Under the pieces are notes generated by a model that made no database searches, was not told the origin of the DNA, and worked only from the letters and a program-made list of their open reading frames with translations. A program made the position numbers and the translations under genes. DNA of 39,634 nucleotides, from positions 1 to 39,634 of the forward strand of contig JAQZBD010000019.1 of assembly GCA_029239235.1 (NCBI GenBank). The letters run 5' to 3'. Positions 25,614-33,793 of this stretch are shown here, piece by piece; position 1 is the stretch's first letter; every line of letters starts with the position of its first letter. Source of the stretch: Herbinix sp. GTDB lineage: Bacteria; Bacillota; Clostridia; Lachnospirales; Lachnospiraceae.

Positions 25614-26263
25614 TTCAGAATCTCCCGCAGCCTATTTACTCGTATACCCTGGTATTCGGGATGCTCATCAGGATCCTCAGTGATCCAGATGGGCTTTAAG
25701 TTAGCACCGAGAGCTCCTATTATATCATTGGGATAATAATCACCTACATAAACTGCCTCTTCTGCATTAACACCCAGGTTCTTGCAGGCCTTTAAGAAAA
25801 TTCGCGAATCCGGCTTCTCAAACTCTTCTTCCCCGGATACTATAATATCTTCAAAATAATGACCAATGTTAACTGTATTAATCTTCTCTCTCTGTACAGA
25901 GGAATAGCCATTGGTAATCATCCCTATTTTATATTTTTTCTTTAATGTCTCCAACACTTCCAGGGTTTCCGGATACAGAACAGTTAGTTGCCCAAAGATT
26001 TTATTTCTCTCCTCAATGAATTCTTCAACAGAATGAGGGAGTTTCCATATCTTACTCAGCTTTGGTATCACATTTTGCAATCCGCCATAGCCATCTGCAT
26101 CGATCTCAATCATATATTCTATCAGCTCTTCCTTTGTTACCTCATAGGGATAATCCGTCCCATAGGTTTCAATCAAATAATCACACAATCTAAGAAATGC
26201 TTTTCTTCGGTCTATCAATGTATTATCCATGTCAAATATGATTGCTTTTATAGTTTCTTTCAT
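25604..26263 (-). CDS. HAD-IA phosphatase, YjjG/YfnB-like
   Basis: 219 residues. IFDMDNTLIDRR is motif I with the two catalytic aspartates. A helical cap (about 20-90) follows. MITNGYSSVQREK is motif II, EKPDSRIF motif III with the lysine, and VYVGDYYPNDIIGA motif IV. YjjG-type members act on nucleotides, including non-canonical pyrimidine monophosphates; this is family inference. It is tail-to-tail with the Cof-type gene, sharing 10 bases. Confidence 0.9.
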   Translation of the reverse strand: MKETIKAIIFDMDNTLIDRRKAFLRLCDYLIETYGTDYPYEVTKEELIEYMIEIDADGYGGLQNVIPKLSKIWKLPHSVEEFIEERNKIFGQLTVLYPETLEVLETLKKKYKIGMITNGYSSVQREKINTVNIGHYFEDIIVSGEEEFEKPDSRIFLKACKNLGVNAEEAVYVGDYYPNDIIGALGANLKPIWITEDPDEHPEYQGIRVNRLREILNYL

Positions 26264-26515
26264 TGAATATACTCACTTTCTTTCGTTCTAGATGAATTAT
26301 ATTATGCTCTCTAAGTTGCTAATAATGAGAAGAATGGAATCAAATTCAGCTTCCTATCATCGTGATGTACGACGTAAATAAAACTTCTCATAAATTATAT
26401 GATAGTTTACTTTACCAAACAAGATAATATTTATAACTTTTTAAAAGTATGGTTTCGATCTTTAAAAATATAATTTATATTTTAAAAGTAAATTTATATC
26501 TTTTTAAAGTACTAT

Positions 26516-26544
26516 TTGCCATCTTCCATCAATTAAGCTATACT
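26516..26544 (+). promoter_or_regulatory. Candidate promoter for the Nim-like gene
   Basis: TTGCCA, a 17-base spacer and TATACT. Transcription would begin near 26551 and the leader of about 180 bases would include the tandem repeats. Upstream (26430-26515) the DNA is low-complexity with several TTTTAAA/TTTAAAA runs. The rest of the 26264-26732 gap shows no gene. Confidence 0.45.
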
Positions 26545-26581
26545 ATGCATATTAATTTTAATTACTTTTCAACATTAACTC

Positions 26582-26674
26582 ATTGAATCATCATTTTATT
26601 GAATCACCATTTATTGAATCATCATTTATTGAATCATCATTTATTGAACCACCATTTTATTGAACCACCATTTC
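26582..26674. repeat. 15-16 bp tandem repeat, six copies, in the leader of the Nim-like gene
   Basis: Units start ATTGAATCATCATTT or ATTGAACCACCATTT, with an extra base in some. A partial seventh copy starts a hairpin in which TGAACTAG (26677-26684) pairs with CTAGTTCA (26700-26707), 14 bases ahead of the AGAAAGGAAA ribosome site. Copies are too close and too uniform in spacing to be a CRISPR array. Confidence 0.85.
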
Positions 26675-26732
26675 ATTGAACTAGCAGCTCAATAAACCAC
26701 TAGTTCATTTTAACACCAGAAAGGAAAATACC

Positions 26733-27206
26733 ATGAGAAGAAGCGATCGAGAACTAAAGGACCTATCGGATATTATCCGAGTAATGAAGCAATGTGACGT
26801 ATGCCGTGTGGCATTCTTTGATGAGGAATATCCCTATATCGTACCTCTCAACTTTGGAATGCAGGTGGATGGAGATCAAATTACTCTCTATTTTCACGGA
26901 GCCCTCAACGGAAAAAAATATGATTTAATGGCAAAGAATAATAAGGTATGCTTTGAAATGGATTGTTCCCATGAGCTGCTTACCATTGAAGAAGACAAAA
27001 ACTGTACCATGAACTATGAAAGCGTCATTGGCTTTGGTACTTTAGAAATGGTTGCAGATGAAGATAAATATGATGCTCTGTGCAAGCTAATGGAACAATA
27101 TCATGTAGAGCACTTTGAATTTAATAAAGCTGTTATCCCAGCTACCAATGTGTTTAAGCTCAATGTTACACAGGTAACCGGTAAGGCTCGCCTGAAAAGG
27201 GGCTAA
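26733..27206 (+). CDS. Nim-like FMN-binding pyridoxamine-5'-phosphate-oxidase-fold protein
   Basis: 157 residues. The opening MRRSDRELKD, then CRVAFFDEEYPYIVPLNFG and LYFHGALNGKKYDLM, are those of the split-barrel flavin-binding family that includes the 5-nitroimidazole reductase NimA. The late VIGFGTLEMVADEDKYDAL and a closing basic KARLKRG complete the fold. Most clostridial members are of unknown physiological role and should not be read as resistance genes. It has its own promoter candidate and a terminator downstream. Confidence 0.88.
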   Translation: MRRSDRELKDLSDIIRVMKQCDVCRVAFFDEEYPYIVPLNFGMQVDGDQITLYFHGALNGKKYDLMAKNNKVCFEMDCSHELLTIEEDKNCTMNYESVIGFGTLEMVADEDKYDALCKLMEQYHVEHFEFNKAVIPATNVFKLNVTQVTGKARLKRG

Positions 27207-27311
27207 CAAGGATAAAGCAGCCAGCTGATTCGCCTGTCGTAAATAAAGAGAACTAGCTAGTCAATGAATTTAGCTACGAAAGGCTTTAGCTTAAAAATAT
27301 GGATTATATTG

Positions 27312-27359
27312 AAAAACCAGCAATTATAGAGAATACTTCTCGAAATTGCCGGTTTTTTT
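27312..27359. terminator. Bidirectional intrinsic terminator between the Nim-like gene and the histidine phosphatase gene
   Basis: AAAAACC..GCAATT pairs with AATTGC..GGTTTTT with one mismatch, and inside it GAGAA pairs with TTCTC. A T7 tract follows on the plus strand and T5 on the minus, serving both convergent genes. Confidence 0.9.
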
Positions 27360-27400
27360 CGATATGCAAGCATACCTATCTATACTCTTTAAAAAATTCA

Positions 27401-28033
27401 CTAAAAAGATGCTCTCCGTCGAAGCTCCGGATGTCCTTCCACATGAGCACAGTCATTGAATCGTTCCAAATAAAAGCGATCTAAATCCGGATCAAATCTA
27501 AGCTGTGTAATACTGGAGTTTTCCAAGGAGGTTGCAAACAAGAAGCGTCTTGCCTGATTTCTGCCAAACAATGCTGCAAGAATTGATCTAATAACACCAC
27601 CATGAGTTACTATTACAATATCCTTCTTCCCGCTTTGAACGAGCTCCTGCAGAACCGGCATTGCCCGCTCATATACGGAAGTGCCGTTTTCACCGCCGGG
27701 ATAGGGAAGATCATCGATTAATTTATTCTGTTCTTCCATAAAATCCTTAAAGTGCTCCTCGTTGTATTCATCTGTTTTTCCCTCAAGTAATCCGAAGGAA
27801 ATCTCTCTTAATTCTGCTCTAATTTCATGGGGCAGCCCAAGTGCTCCGTTAATGATCTCTGCTGTTTGTCTGGCACGATGCATATCACTGGAGTAAATTG
27901 CATCCACGTGATAATTTTTCAATCGATCCCGAAGCAGTTCGCATTGAGCAATGCCTACCTTTGAAAGCTCCACGTCAGTATTACATAAGGTACTATTCTG
28001 TCTTCCGTGTCTAATGAGATATAAATTCACCAT
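27401..28033 (-). CDS. Histidine phosphatase family protein (phosphoglycerate-mutase-like)
   Basis: 210 residues. LYLIRHGRQ holds the RHG motif with catalytic His9. YSSDMHRARQTAEII carries the second arginine, EISFGLLEGK the proton-donor glutamate region, and VTHGGVIRSILA the second catalytic histidine. These enzymes are cofactor-type phosphatases such as alpha-ribazole or broad-specificity phosphatases. No cobalamin gene is nearby to support CobC. It follows the 104-residue unknown gene by 47 bases on the same strand. Confidence 0.92.
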   Translation of the reverse strand: MVNLYLIRHGRQNSTLCNTDVELSKVGIAQCELLRDRLKNYHVDAIYSSDMHRARQTAEIINGALGLPHEIRAELREISFGLLEGKTDEYNEEHFKDFMEEQNKLIDDLPYPGGENGTSVYERAMPVLQELVQSGKKDIVIVTHGGVIRSILAALFGRNQARRFLFATSLENSSITQLRFDPDLDRFYLERFNDCAHVEGHPELRRRASF

Positions 28034-28080
28034 ACTATCACCGCCTTATCCTTTTCCCCTTTTCGCTAACCCTTCAATCT

Positions 28081-28395
28081 TTACTGCTTCTTTTTCAGCT
28101 CATAAATATCGTTATATACCAGCATCATAATTTGAAATGCCTCGTCACTGATGATGGACACCTGATGTGCATATTCAACCATATAGCAGGAATAAGCTAC
28201 AAACTTAAAGTGCCGGAACAATAAGTCAAATTGTTCTGTTTCATAATACTTTTTAATTACATTCCAGTAATATTCACTTAATTCCTTGACTACCTCTTGG
28301 GGTTGTTCCTGTAAGATTTCATTCATTTCATCAAATTTATTTTCCATAAACAAACCCTTAAGGTCTGCGTCTAATTGCGCTAATTCTTCGTTCAT
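28081..28395 (-). CDS. Conserved-looking helical protein of unknown function
   Basis: 104 residues, acidic and predicted all-helical, with no membrane segment. The pattern is one of amphipathic helices (LADLDADL-like start, then a YYETEQFDLLFRHFKFVAYSC centre rich in aromatic residues). The start has an AGGAGGAAATC site, which makes translation likely. I do not recognise the family. It is upstream of, and probably co-transcribed with, the histidine phosphatase; the terminator at 28481-28535 isolates it from the lipoprotein gene. Confidence 0.7.
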   Translation of the reverse strand: MNEELAQLDADLKGLFMENKFDEMNEILQEQPQEVVKELSEYYWNVIKKYYETEQFDLLFRHFKFVAYSCYMVEYAHQVSIISDEAFQIMMLVYNDIYELKKKQ

Positions 28396-28480
28396 GATTT
28401 CCTCCTATTACTAAGATACTATTTATTTTATCATGCTGTGGACTATCTATCAAGCTTATCTTTAACTACTAAACACATAC

Positions 28481-28535
28481 AAAAAGGCTTCGCCTATATG
28501 TCTGATTTACAGTACATATGAGGGAAAGCCTTTAA
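28481..28535 (-). terminator. Intrinsic terminator after the 214-residue lipoprotein
   Basis: AAAGGCTT pairs with AAGCCTTT and inside it ATATGT pairs with ACATAT. On the minus strand the stem ends in TTTTTG. It begins about 30 bases past the lipoprotein stop. Confidence 0.85.
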
Positions 28536-28565
28536 AATAGCTATTATTTTAGATATAAATTAAAA

Positions 28566-29210
28566 TTACTGAACCTTCTGCTCACCAGTTATTTTACTGG
28601 TATCATCCATTTTGAAAGAATCCTTATATTCCTTTTTTGTAAAATACACATCACCATCGATTGTGGCATCAACAAGCTCAAAGCCAGCTACATCCACATA
28701 AAGGTCACCATTAAATGCACCATGCTGGATACTTCCATTCGGACTGGATACAGTCAATTTAGGCGCTGTTAAAACGTATTTTGCAGTAATTTTTCTATTT
28801 TCATCCTGTGAGTAAAGAGCAATTTTACGCTGTACTACATCCTTACCGGCATCATCTTTCTTACCGTTTTTATATTCACCCTCTAATACAAGATCCTTAT
28901 CAATACTTAGATCCTTAGTAATTGCGATGATCCAGGTTCCCTCTTTACTGATTGCTTTTAGGAATGCGTCTTCCGTATCAACAATGGATGCTGTAGTTAC
29001 TACGTCAGGTGTTTCTGCACCGGATGTTACTCCCGGTGTTGTAGCAGCATTTGTAGCAGCCGGAGGTGTTGTGGCTACAGGAGTTGTTACTGCACCCTGA
29101 GTTGGTGCAGGTGTGGTAGTAGTCTTATTGCCGGTATTATCTTTGCTACCACAACCGGTTAATAATAAAGTAAGCATTGCTACTGTTAATAATATTGCTT
29201 TTAATTTCAT
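28566..29210 (-). CDS. Secreted lipoprotein with Thr/Pro/Ala-rich linker, unknown function
   Basis: 214 residues from the ATG at 29210 (MKLKAILLTVAML), with AAGGAGG 8 bases upstream; six earlier codons are rejected. The lipobox LLTGC puts the lipid on Cys20. A linker (about 25-72) consists almost only of Thr, Pro, Ala, Gly and Val, as in cell-wall-spanning segments. A folded domain (about 75-214) follows, with alternating short strands such as IDGDVYFTKKEY that suggest a beta-rich, possibly parallel-helix fold. I recognise no family. Its neighbours are the sugar importer operon (upstream) and the unknown 104-residue gene. Confidence 0.8.
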   Translation of the reverse strand: MKLKAILLTVAMLTLLLTGCGSKDNTGNKTTTTPAPTQGAVTTPVATTPPAATNAATTPGVTSGAETPDVVTTASIVDTEDAFLKAISKEGTWIIAITKDLSIDKDLVLEGEYKNGKKDDAGKDVVQRKIALYSQDENRKITAKYVLTAPKLTVSSPNGSIQHGAFNGDLYVDVAGFELVDATIDGDVYFTKKEYKDSFKMDDTSKITGEQKVQ

Positions 29211-29255
29211 AAAAATTTCCTCCTTCATACATAGTAAAATGTAAAAATCTTGTTG

Positions 29256-29294
29256 TGTATATTTTAGGAGATTTCGCGCCTCCTTTCCTATACA
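29256..29294. repeat. Hairpin in the lipoprotein leader
   Basis: TGTATA (29256-29261) and TATACA (29289-29294) enclose AGGAG (29266-29270) and CTCCT (29280-29284). On the minus transcript it would form a two-part stem 46 bases upstream of the lipoprotein start and hide an AGGAGG sequence that has no start codon behind it. Confidence 0.5.
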
Positions 29295-29403
29295 TTTTTA
29301 CTTAATATCATTATCTCCAAAAACAATAAAACCATACAAACTTAATTTATTTTGCTCAAGAATCACAGAAGCTTTGCAAATATCCGCATCAATAAATATT
29401 CAA

Positions 29404-29434
29404 CAAAAAACAGGAGCTACAAGCGCAGCTCCTG
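29404..29434 (-). terminator. Intrinsic terminator of the sugar importer operon
   Basis: CAGGAGCT (29411-29418) and AGCTCCTG (29427-29434) form a perfect 8-bp stem; the minus strand then reads TTTTTT. It lies 35 bases past the permease stop. Confidence 0.92.
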
Positions 29435-29468
29435 AATCCTCACATTTATTTATTAAGTTATTAAATTA

Positions 29469-30668
29469 TTACTTTCTTTTATTACGTGTAATAATATCAA
29501 AGGCAACAGCCAAGATGAAAATTACACCCTTTACGATGTACTGGTAAGAAATATCAATACCCATCAGGTTCATACCATTGGTAAGAGACATGATTACAAA
29601 GGCACCGATAATTGTATTGGTTACTCTACCAATACCACCATTTACAGATACACCACCGATATAGGAGGATGCAATGGCATCAAGCTCGAAGCCGGTACCT
29701 GCGGTAGGAGTTGCAGACGCAAGTCTTGAGGAGTAAAGGATACCACCAAGTGCAGATAGCATACTTACGGAACAAAATGCAAACATAGTAATCTTTTGAA
29801 CATTAACACCGGAAAGCTCTGCTGCTTCTGCATTACCACCGATACCGTAAATATATCTACCTAAACGAGTTCTATTTAAGATAAAGTTATAAATAAGAAG
29901 CACAATTGCTACAATAACAGCTGTCCAAGGAATGCCCTTGTATCCAGCTAAGATCCACATAATGTACATGATGATTGCTGAAAGGAATACAATCTTACCA
30001 ATCAATATTGGCATAGAGCTTACTTCAAAATTATATTTACGTAAATTATTTCTTGTCTTTATTTGAGAATAAACAACCAAAACAATTGCTATTATGCCGA
30101 TGAGCAAAGTCAGCAAGTGAACATTTCCGGAAATCGGAATATCAGGAATATAACCATTGGAAATTGCTTTGTAAGCTTCATCCTTAATAATAATTGTACC
30201 GGTACCTGCTGTAGTAAGAGAAAGCAAACCACGGAAAATGAACATACCAGCCAGGGTTACAACGAAAGCCGGAACTCCAACCTTTGCAACTAAGGTTCCC
30301 TGATACACACCAATCAAAATACCACATACTAATACAATCGGAATCGCTACTATGGCAGGTAAGCCGTTTTTCATAAGTATCGCTGCTACAGCACCTAAAA
30401 ATCCTGCAACATAACCAACGGAAAGATCGATGTGTTTAATAATTAAAATAACCGTCATACCGATAGCGATTACTGCAACATATCCTGCCTGATTCACCAA
30501 GTCACTTAAATTTCTCGGGGAAAGGAACAAGCCCTTGGTCATAAAACTAAAAATAACAAAAATTACAACTAATGCAATATACATAACATAGTCGCGGATA
30601 TTGGTTTTCAATAATCCCAATAATTCCTGACCTATGCCAACCTTTCCTGTTTCATTTGAATTACTCAT
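29469..30668 (-). CDS. mmsB: Multiple-monosaccharide ABC importer, permease (GguB/MmsB/XylH-type)
   Basis: 399 residues with about 10-12 membrane helices. The BPD_transp_2 signatures are IAIGMTVILIIKHIDLSVG, GVPAFVVTLAGMFIFRGL, and SGVNVQKITMFAFCSVSMLSALGGI, the loop that contacts the ATPase. YIGGVSVNGGIGRV and LTNGMNLMGI follow near the end. Length and layout fit the permeases that pair with ChvE-type binding proteins. Start and ATPase stop share one base (TAATG), so translation is coupled. A similar permease is cut by the right window edge. Confidence 0.92.
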   Translation of the reverse strand: MSNSNETGKVGIGQELLGLLKTNIRDYVMYIALVVIFVIFSFMTKGLFLSPRNLSDLVNQAGYVAVIAIGMTVILIIKHIDLSVGYVAGFLGAVAAILMKNGLPAIVAIPIVLVCGILIGVYQGTLVAKVGVPAFVVTLAGMFIFRGLLSLTTAGTGTIIIKDEAYKAISNGYIPDIPISGNVHLLTLLIGIIAIVLVVYSQIKTRNNLRKYNFEVSSMPILIGKIVFLSAIIMYIMWILAGYKGIPWTAVIVAIVLLIYNFILNRTRLGRYIYGIGGNAEAAELSGVNVQKITMFAFCSVSMLSALGGILYSSRLASATPTAGTGFELDAIASSYIGGVSVNGGIGRVTNTIIGAFVIMSLTNGMNLMGIDISYQYIVKGVIFILAVAFDIITRNKRK

Positions 30669-32206
30669 TATACTACCTCCTCTACTCTTGTAGCCATAGC
30701 CATTACATTCTGTTCTGTGGCTTCTTCTGCGGCTAAGCAGCCTGTAATTGTACCTTCAGACATAACATATACACGATCACTCATACCGAGTACCTCCAAT
30801 AACTCAGAGGAAATCATGATAATACTCATGCCCTGTTCCACTAGTTTATTCATCAGTGAATAAATCTCGAATTTTGCACCAACGTCGATACCTCTGGTTG
30901 GCTCATCCAGGATTAATACCTTTGGCCCAACAAATAGAAACTTCGCCAAAGCAACCTTCTGCTGATTACCACCACTTAGATTACCGACTATTTGCTTAAT
31001 CGATGGTGCTTTAATATTAATGGAACGTTGATACTCCTTAGCTATGGTTATTTCTTTATTCTCATTCAAGGAGATACCTTCAGTTAACTGCTCTAAGTTA
31101 GCTATTGATATATTATATTTAATGTCCTGTATTAGAATTAAGCCGTTTCCTTTTCTATCCTCCGATACGTAAGCCACACCTGATTTTAAAGCTTCCTTTG
31201 GATGCTTAAAATGCTTGGGCTGGCCATCCACATATAAATCACCACTGGTAATGGTATATTTCGGGGTGTTTCCAAATATACTAAGTGCTAGTTCTGTTCG
31301 CCCTGCACCCATCAAGCCGGCGATACCAATAATCTCACCGCGGCGTACATTCAGATTAACATTATGCAAGATTTCACGATCTAAAGCAGGATTGCGAACT
31401 GTCCAATTTTTAATCTCGAAGCAGACATCTCCGAATTTTTTATTTTCACGTTTCGGATAAATATTTTCTATTTCTCTGCCTACCATATATTTAATAATCT
31501 CATGTTCCGTGATCTTATGTTCCTGAGCATCCATGGAGCATATTGTAGTACCATCACGAATTACAGTGATTGTATCAGCAATGGAAACAACCTCTTTTAA
31601 TTTGTGAGAAATCATAATCGAGGTTACTCCTTGTAGTTTAAGCTGTCTTAACAACTCCAATAAATTTGCACTATCGTCTTCATTCAAAGCAGCTGTCGGT
31701 TCATCCAGCACCAGCAGCTTAACATTCTTACTCAAGGCTTTTGCTATTTCTACCAACTGCCTTTTACCAACAGATAAATCTTTGACCTTTATCGATGGAT
31801 TTACATCCAATTTAACCTTTTTCAACATCTCCTGTGCACTGACAATGGTTTGATTCCAATTAATCACTTTGCCTTCCATCAATTCATGTCCGAAGTAAAT
31901 ATTTTCATAAACACTTAACTCAGGAATCAGTGCCAGTTCCTGATAAATAATTGCAATTCCTTCTTGCTCACTGTCAGCAATTGATTTAAATTGTTTTTCA
32001 TTTCCGTTATAGATAATATTCCCATCATAGGTGCCATAAGGATAAACCCCGGAAAGTACCTTCATTAGAGTGGATTTTCCAGCGCCATTTTCACCAACCA
32101 AACAGTGGATTTCTCCCCGTTTCACCTTAAAATCCACATTATTTAGAGCCTTTACACCAGGGAACTCTTTTACTATATTTTGCATTTCAAGAATGTAATC
32201 GCTCAT
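30668..32206 (-). CDS. mmsA: Multiple-monosaccharide ABC importer, double ATPase (GguA/MmsA/XylG-type)
   Basis: 512 residues with two ABC domains. Domain 1 has Walker A GENGAGKS (38-45), signature LSVGKRQLVEIAKAL and Walker B LLVLDEPTAAL. Domain 2 (from about 260) has a degenerate Walker A, GLMGAGRTELAL, which lacks the usual lysine, but a good signature LSGGNQQKVALAKFL and VLILDEPTRGID. One competent and one degenerate site is the rule for this subfamily. It energises sugar uptake with the downstream permease and upstream binding protein. Without biochemical data, xylose, glucose, galactose or arabinose are all possible substrates. Confidence 0.95.
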   Translation of the reverse strand: MSDYILEMQNIVKEFPGVKALNNVDFKVKRGEIHCLVGENGAGKSTLMKVLSGVYPYGTYDGNIIYNGNEKQFKSIADSEQEGIAIIYQELALIPELSVYENIYFGHELMEGKVINWNQTIVSAQEMLKKVKLDVNPSIKVKDLSVGKRQLVEIAKALSKNVKLLVLDEPTAALNEDDSANLLELLRQLKLQGVTSIMISHKLKEVVSIADTITVIRDGTTICSMDAQEHKITEHEIIKYMVGREIENIYPKRENKKFGDVCFEIKNWTVRNPALDREILHNVNLNVRRGEIIGIAGLMGAGRTELALSIFGNTPKYTITSGDLYVDGQPKHFKHPKEALKSGVAYVSEDRKGNGLILIQDIKYNISIANLEQLTEGISLNENKEITIAKEYQRSINIKAPSIKQIVGNLSGGNQQKVALAKFLFVGPKVLILDEPTRGIDVGAKFEIYSLMNKLVEQGMSIIMISSELLEVLGMSDRVYVMSEGTITGCLAAEEATEQNVMAMATRVEEVV

Positions 32207-32227
32207 TACTTATCCTTCCTTCAATAG

Positions 32228-32271
32228 GAGACCGGCCTAAAAATATCGTTTGGTATTCTTAAACCGGTCTC
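32228..32271 (-). repeat. Intercistronic hairpin between binding protein and ATPase genes
   Basis: GAGACCGG (32228-32235) and CCGGTCTC (32264-32271) form a perfect 8-bp GC-rich stem. No U tract follows on the minus strand. Such hairpins commonly protect the binding-protein message and let it outnumber the ATPase and permease messages (inference). Confidence 0.7.
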
Positions 32272-32304
32272 ATGATATGACTTAAACTATTAATTTAGTC
32301 TGTT

Positions 32305-33471
32305 TTATTCTAAACCAGTAAATTCAGATGCATCATAGTAGCCGGAGTCAATTAAAGCTGATTTAACATTGTCCTTGGTAACTACTACTGTAGCGGTCTG
32401 CTTGGAAGGAACGTCTTTTGCTAAGTTGTTATATGTGGAATCTGTAGCAGGTGTCTTTCCTTCAATTACTTCGATTGCCATGTTCATAGCATCAGCAGCT
32501 AAGGTACGTGTATCCTTGAATACTGTCATAGACTGTTTTCCATCAATAATATACTGAACGGAAGCAACCTCTGCATCCTGACCTGTGATGAAGTAATCAG
32601 TTACATCAGCATCAGCTGCGAATACGTCAGCGATAGAACGTGCTGTACCATCGTTTGGAGCTAATACATAGCATTTACCCTTGTCAGCAGCTGCTGCAGA
32701 TGTTAAATGAGCTTCTGCTTTTGATTTAGCTTCGTTGAAATCCCAGTTTGTTGTAACCTGACCGATAATAGCTGACTGCTCGTCACGAGTTAAAGTAGCT
32801 TTATCCTGTACAGCAACTGCTTCTGAGGAGTTCTTGATTACAAATGTTCCGTCTGCAATCTTAGGCTGTAATACATTCCAAGCACCTTCAAAGAATAAGA
32901 AAGCGTTGTTATCTGTTGCTGCACCAGCATATAAGTATAACGGATTGCCAGTACCTGTAGCATTGTCAACTAAATACTGACCCATTGCTGTACCAACTGC
33001 TACGCTGTCGAAGGTTACATAATAATCAATTGAATCTGTATCTGTGATAAGACGGTCGTAAGAAATAACAATTACGCCAGCGTCCTTAGCTTCTTCAACA
33101 GCTGCTGCTGCCGCTGCTGCATCCTGTGCACAGATGATAAGAACTTTGATACCCTTAGCAATTAAGGTCTCAACGTTAGTCTTCTCATTTGCAGAAGAGC
33201 CTTGGCTGAATAATACTTCTACTGTATAGTCTGTTGAGGAAATAACATCTTCGAATCTTGCCTGATCCTGTAACCATCTTGGCTCATCCTTTGTTGGAAG
33301 AACGATACCCACATCTACGGAACCATCATTCTTATCTGGAGCCTTTGTAGCCTCTGTTCCAGTTCCCCCATTATTTGATGTGTCGCCATTGGAACCTGTG
33401 TTCTTGCTGCCGCATGCTGCTAATGAAAACACGAGGCTTAAGCAAAGTAGCATTGCAATAATTTTTTTCAT
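32305..33471 (-). CDS. chvE: ChvE/XylF-type sugar-binding lipoprotein
   Basis: 388 residues. The lipobox FSLAAC places the lipid on Cys20, and a Gly/Asn/Ser/Thr linker (21-45) follows. The type-I periplasmic binding fold shows VGIVLPTKDEPRWLQDQ, LIAKGIKVLIICAQDAAAA, SYDRLITDTDSIDYYVTFD and, near the end, FITGQDAEVASVQYIIDGKQ, all typical of ChvE and XylF proteins. It binds monosaccharides for the ATPase and permease that follow. A strong promoter precedes it. It is a paralogue of the lipoprotein at 33794-34852, sharing the YDRL, DYYVTFD and GQDA patterns. Confidence 0.93.
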   Translation of the reverse strand: MKKIIAMLLCLSLVFSLAACGSKNTGSNGDTSNNGGTGTEATKAPDKNDGSVDVGIVLPTKDEPRWLQDQARFEDVISSTDYTVEVLFSQGSSANEKTNVETLIAKGIKVLIICAQDAAAAAAAVEEAKDAGVIVISYDRLITDTDSIDYYVTFDSVAVGTAMGQYLVDNATGTGNPLYLYAGAATDNNAFLFFEGAWNVLQPKIADGTFVIKNSSEAVAVQDKATLTRDEQSAIIGQVTTNWDFNEAKSKAEAHLTSAAAADKGKCYVLAPNDGTARSIADVFAADADVTDYFITGQDAEVASVQYIIDGKQSMTVFKDTRTLAADAMNMAIEVIEGKTPATDSTYNNLAKDVPSKQTATVVVTKDNVKSALIDSGYYDASEFTGLE

Positions 33472-33544
33472 ACCCTCAATCCATCCTTCTTATAAGATTT
33501 TTTTGTACCATTTCGCTATTATGATAGCTCGTTGTTACATTTTT

Positions 33545-33573
33545 ATACTACATCATACAATTATTTTTAACAA
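33545..33573 (-). promoter_or_regulatory. Candidate promoter of the sugar importer operon
   Basis: Minus-strand TTGTTA, 17 bases and TAGTAT, with start expected near 33538, about 66 bases before the binding-protein ATG. It lies in the 322-base gap 33472-33793, which otherwise holds only the terminator of the preceding operon. If YesN activates this operon, its site should lie just upstream (33574-33620). Confidence 0.5.
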
Positions 33574-33619
33574 TGGAGTGCGTTGTTATGCATTATGACT
33601 ATTTTGCCCTATATTTTTC

Positions 33620-33686
33620 TGCAAAAGAATAGAACTGTAAAATCTTGCACACTACACTTAACTAAAGCGCAAAATTTCACAGTTCT
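33620..33686 (-). terminator. Terminator of the sensor operon
   Basis: AGAACTGT (33631-33638) pairs with ACAGTTCT (33679-33686), and further pairs continue with AAAT/ATTT and TTGC/GCAA. On the minus strand TTCTTTTGC follows. It closes the XylF-like lipoprotein gene. Confidence 0.75.
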
Positions 33687-33793
33687 AACAAATTAGTTCT
33701 ATTGAAGCCTCATATTCTTCCTTGAGCCGTTTTGCTAAGTTCCTGATTCTAAAAACTATTGTTTCTTAAAACACATCTTCAAAATGTATACTT

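Noticed and set aside
26582..26674. CRISPR array
   Set aside because: Units are 15-16 bp and directly adjacent without spacers, and no cas gene is present.
26733..27206. Call of nitroimidazole resistance for the Nim-like protein
   Set aside because: The split-barrel family is broad and most members are not resistance determinants; sequence alone does not support it.
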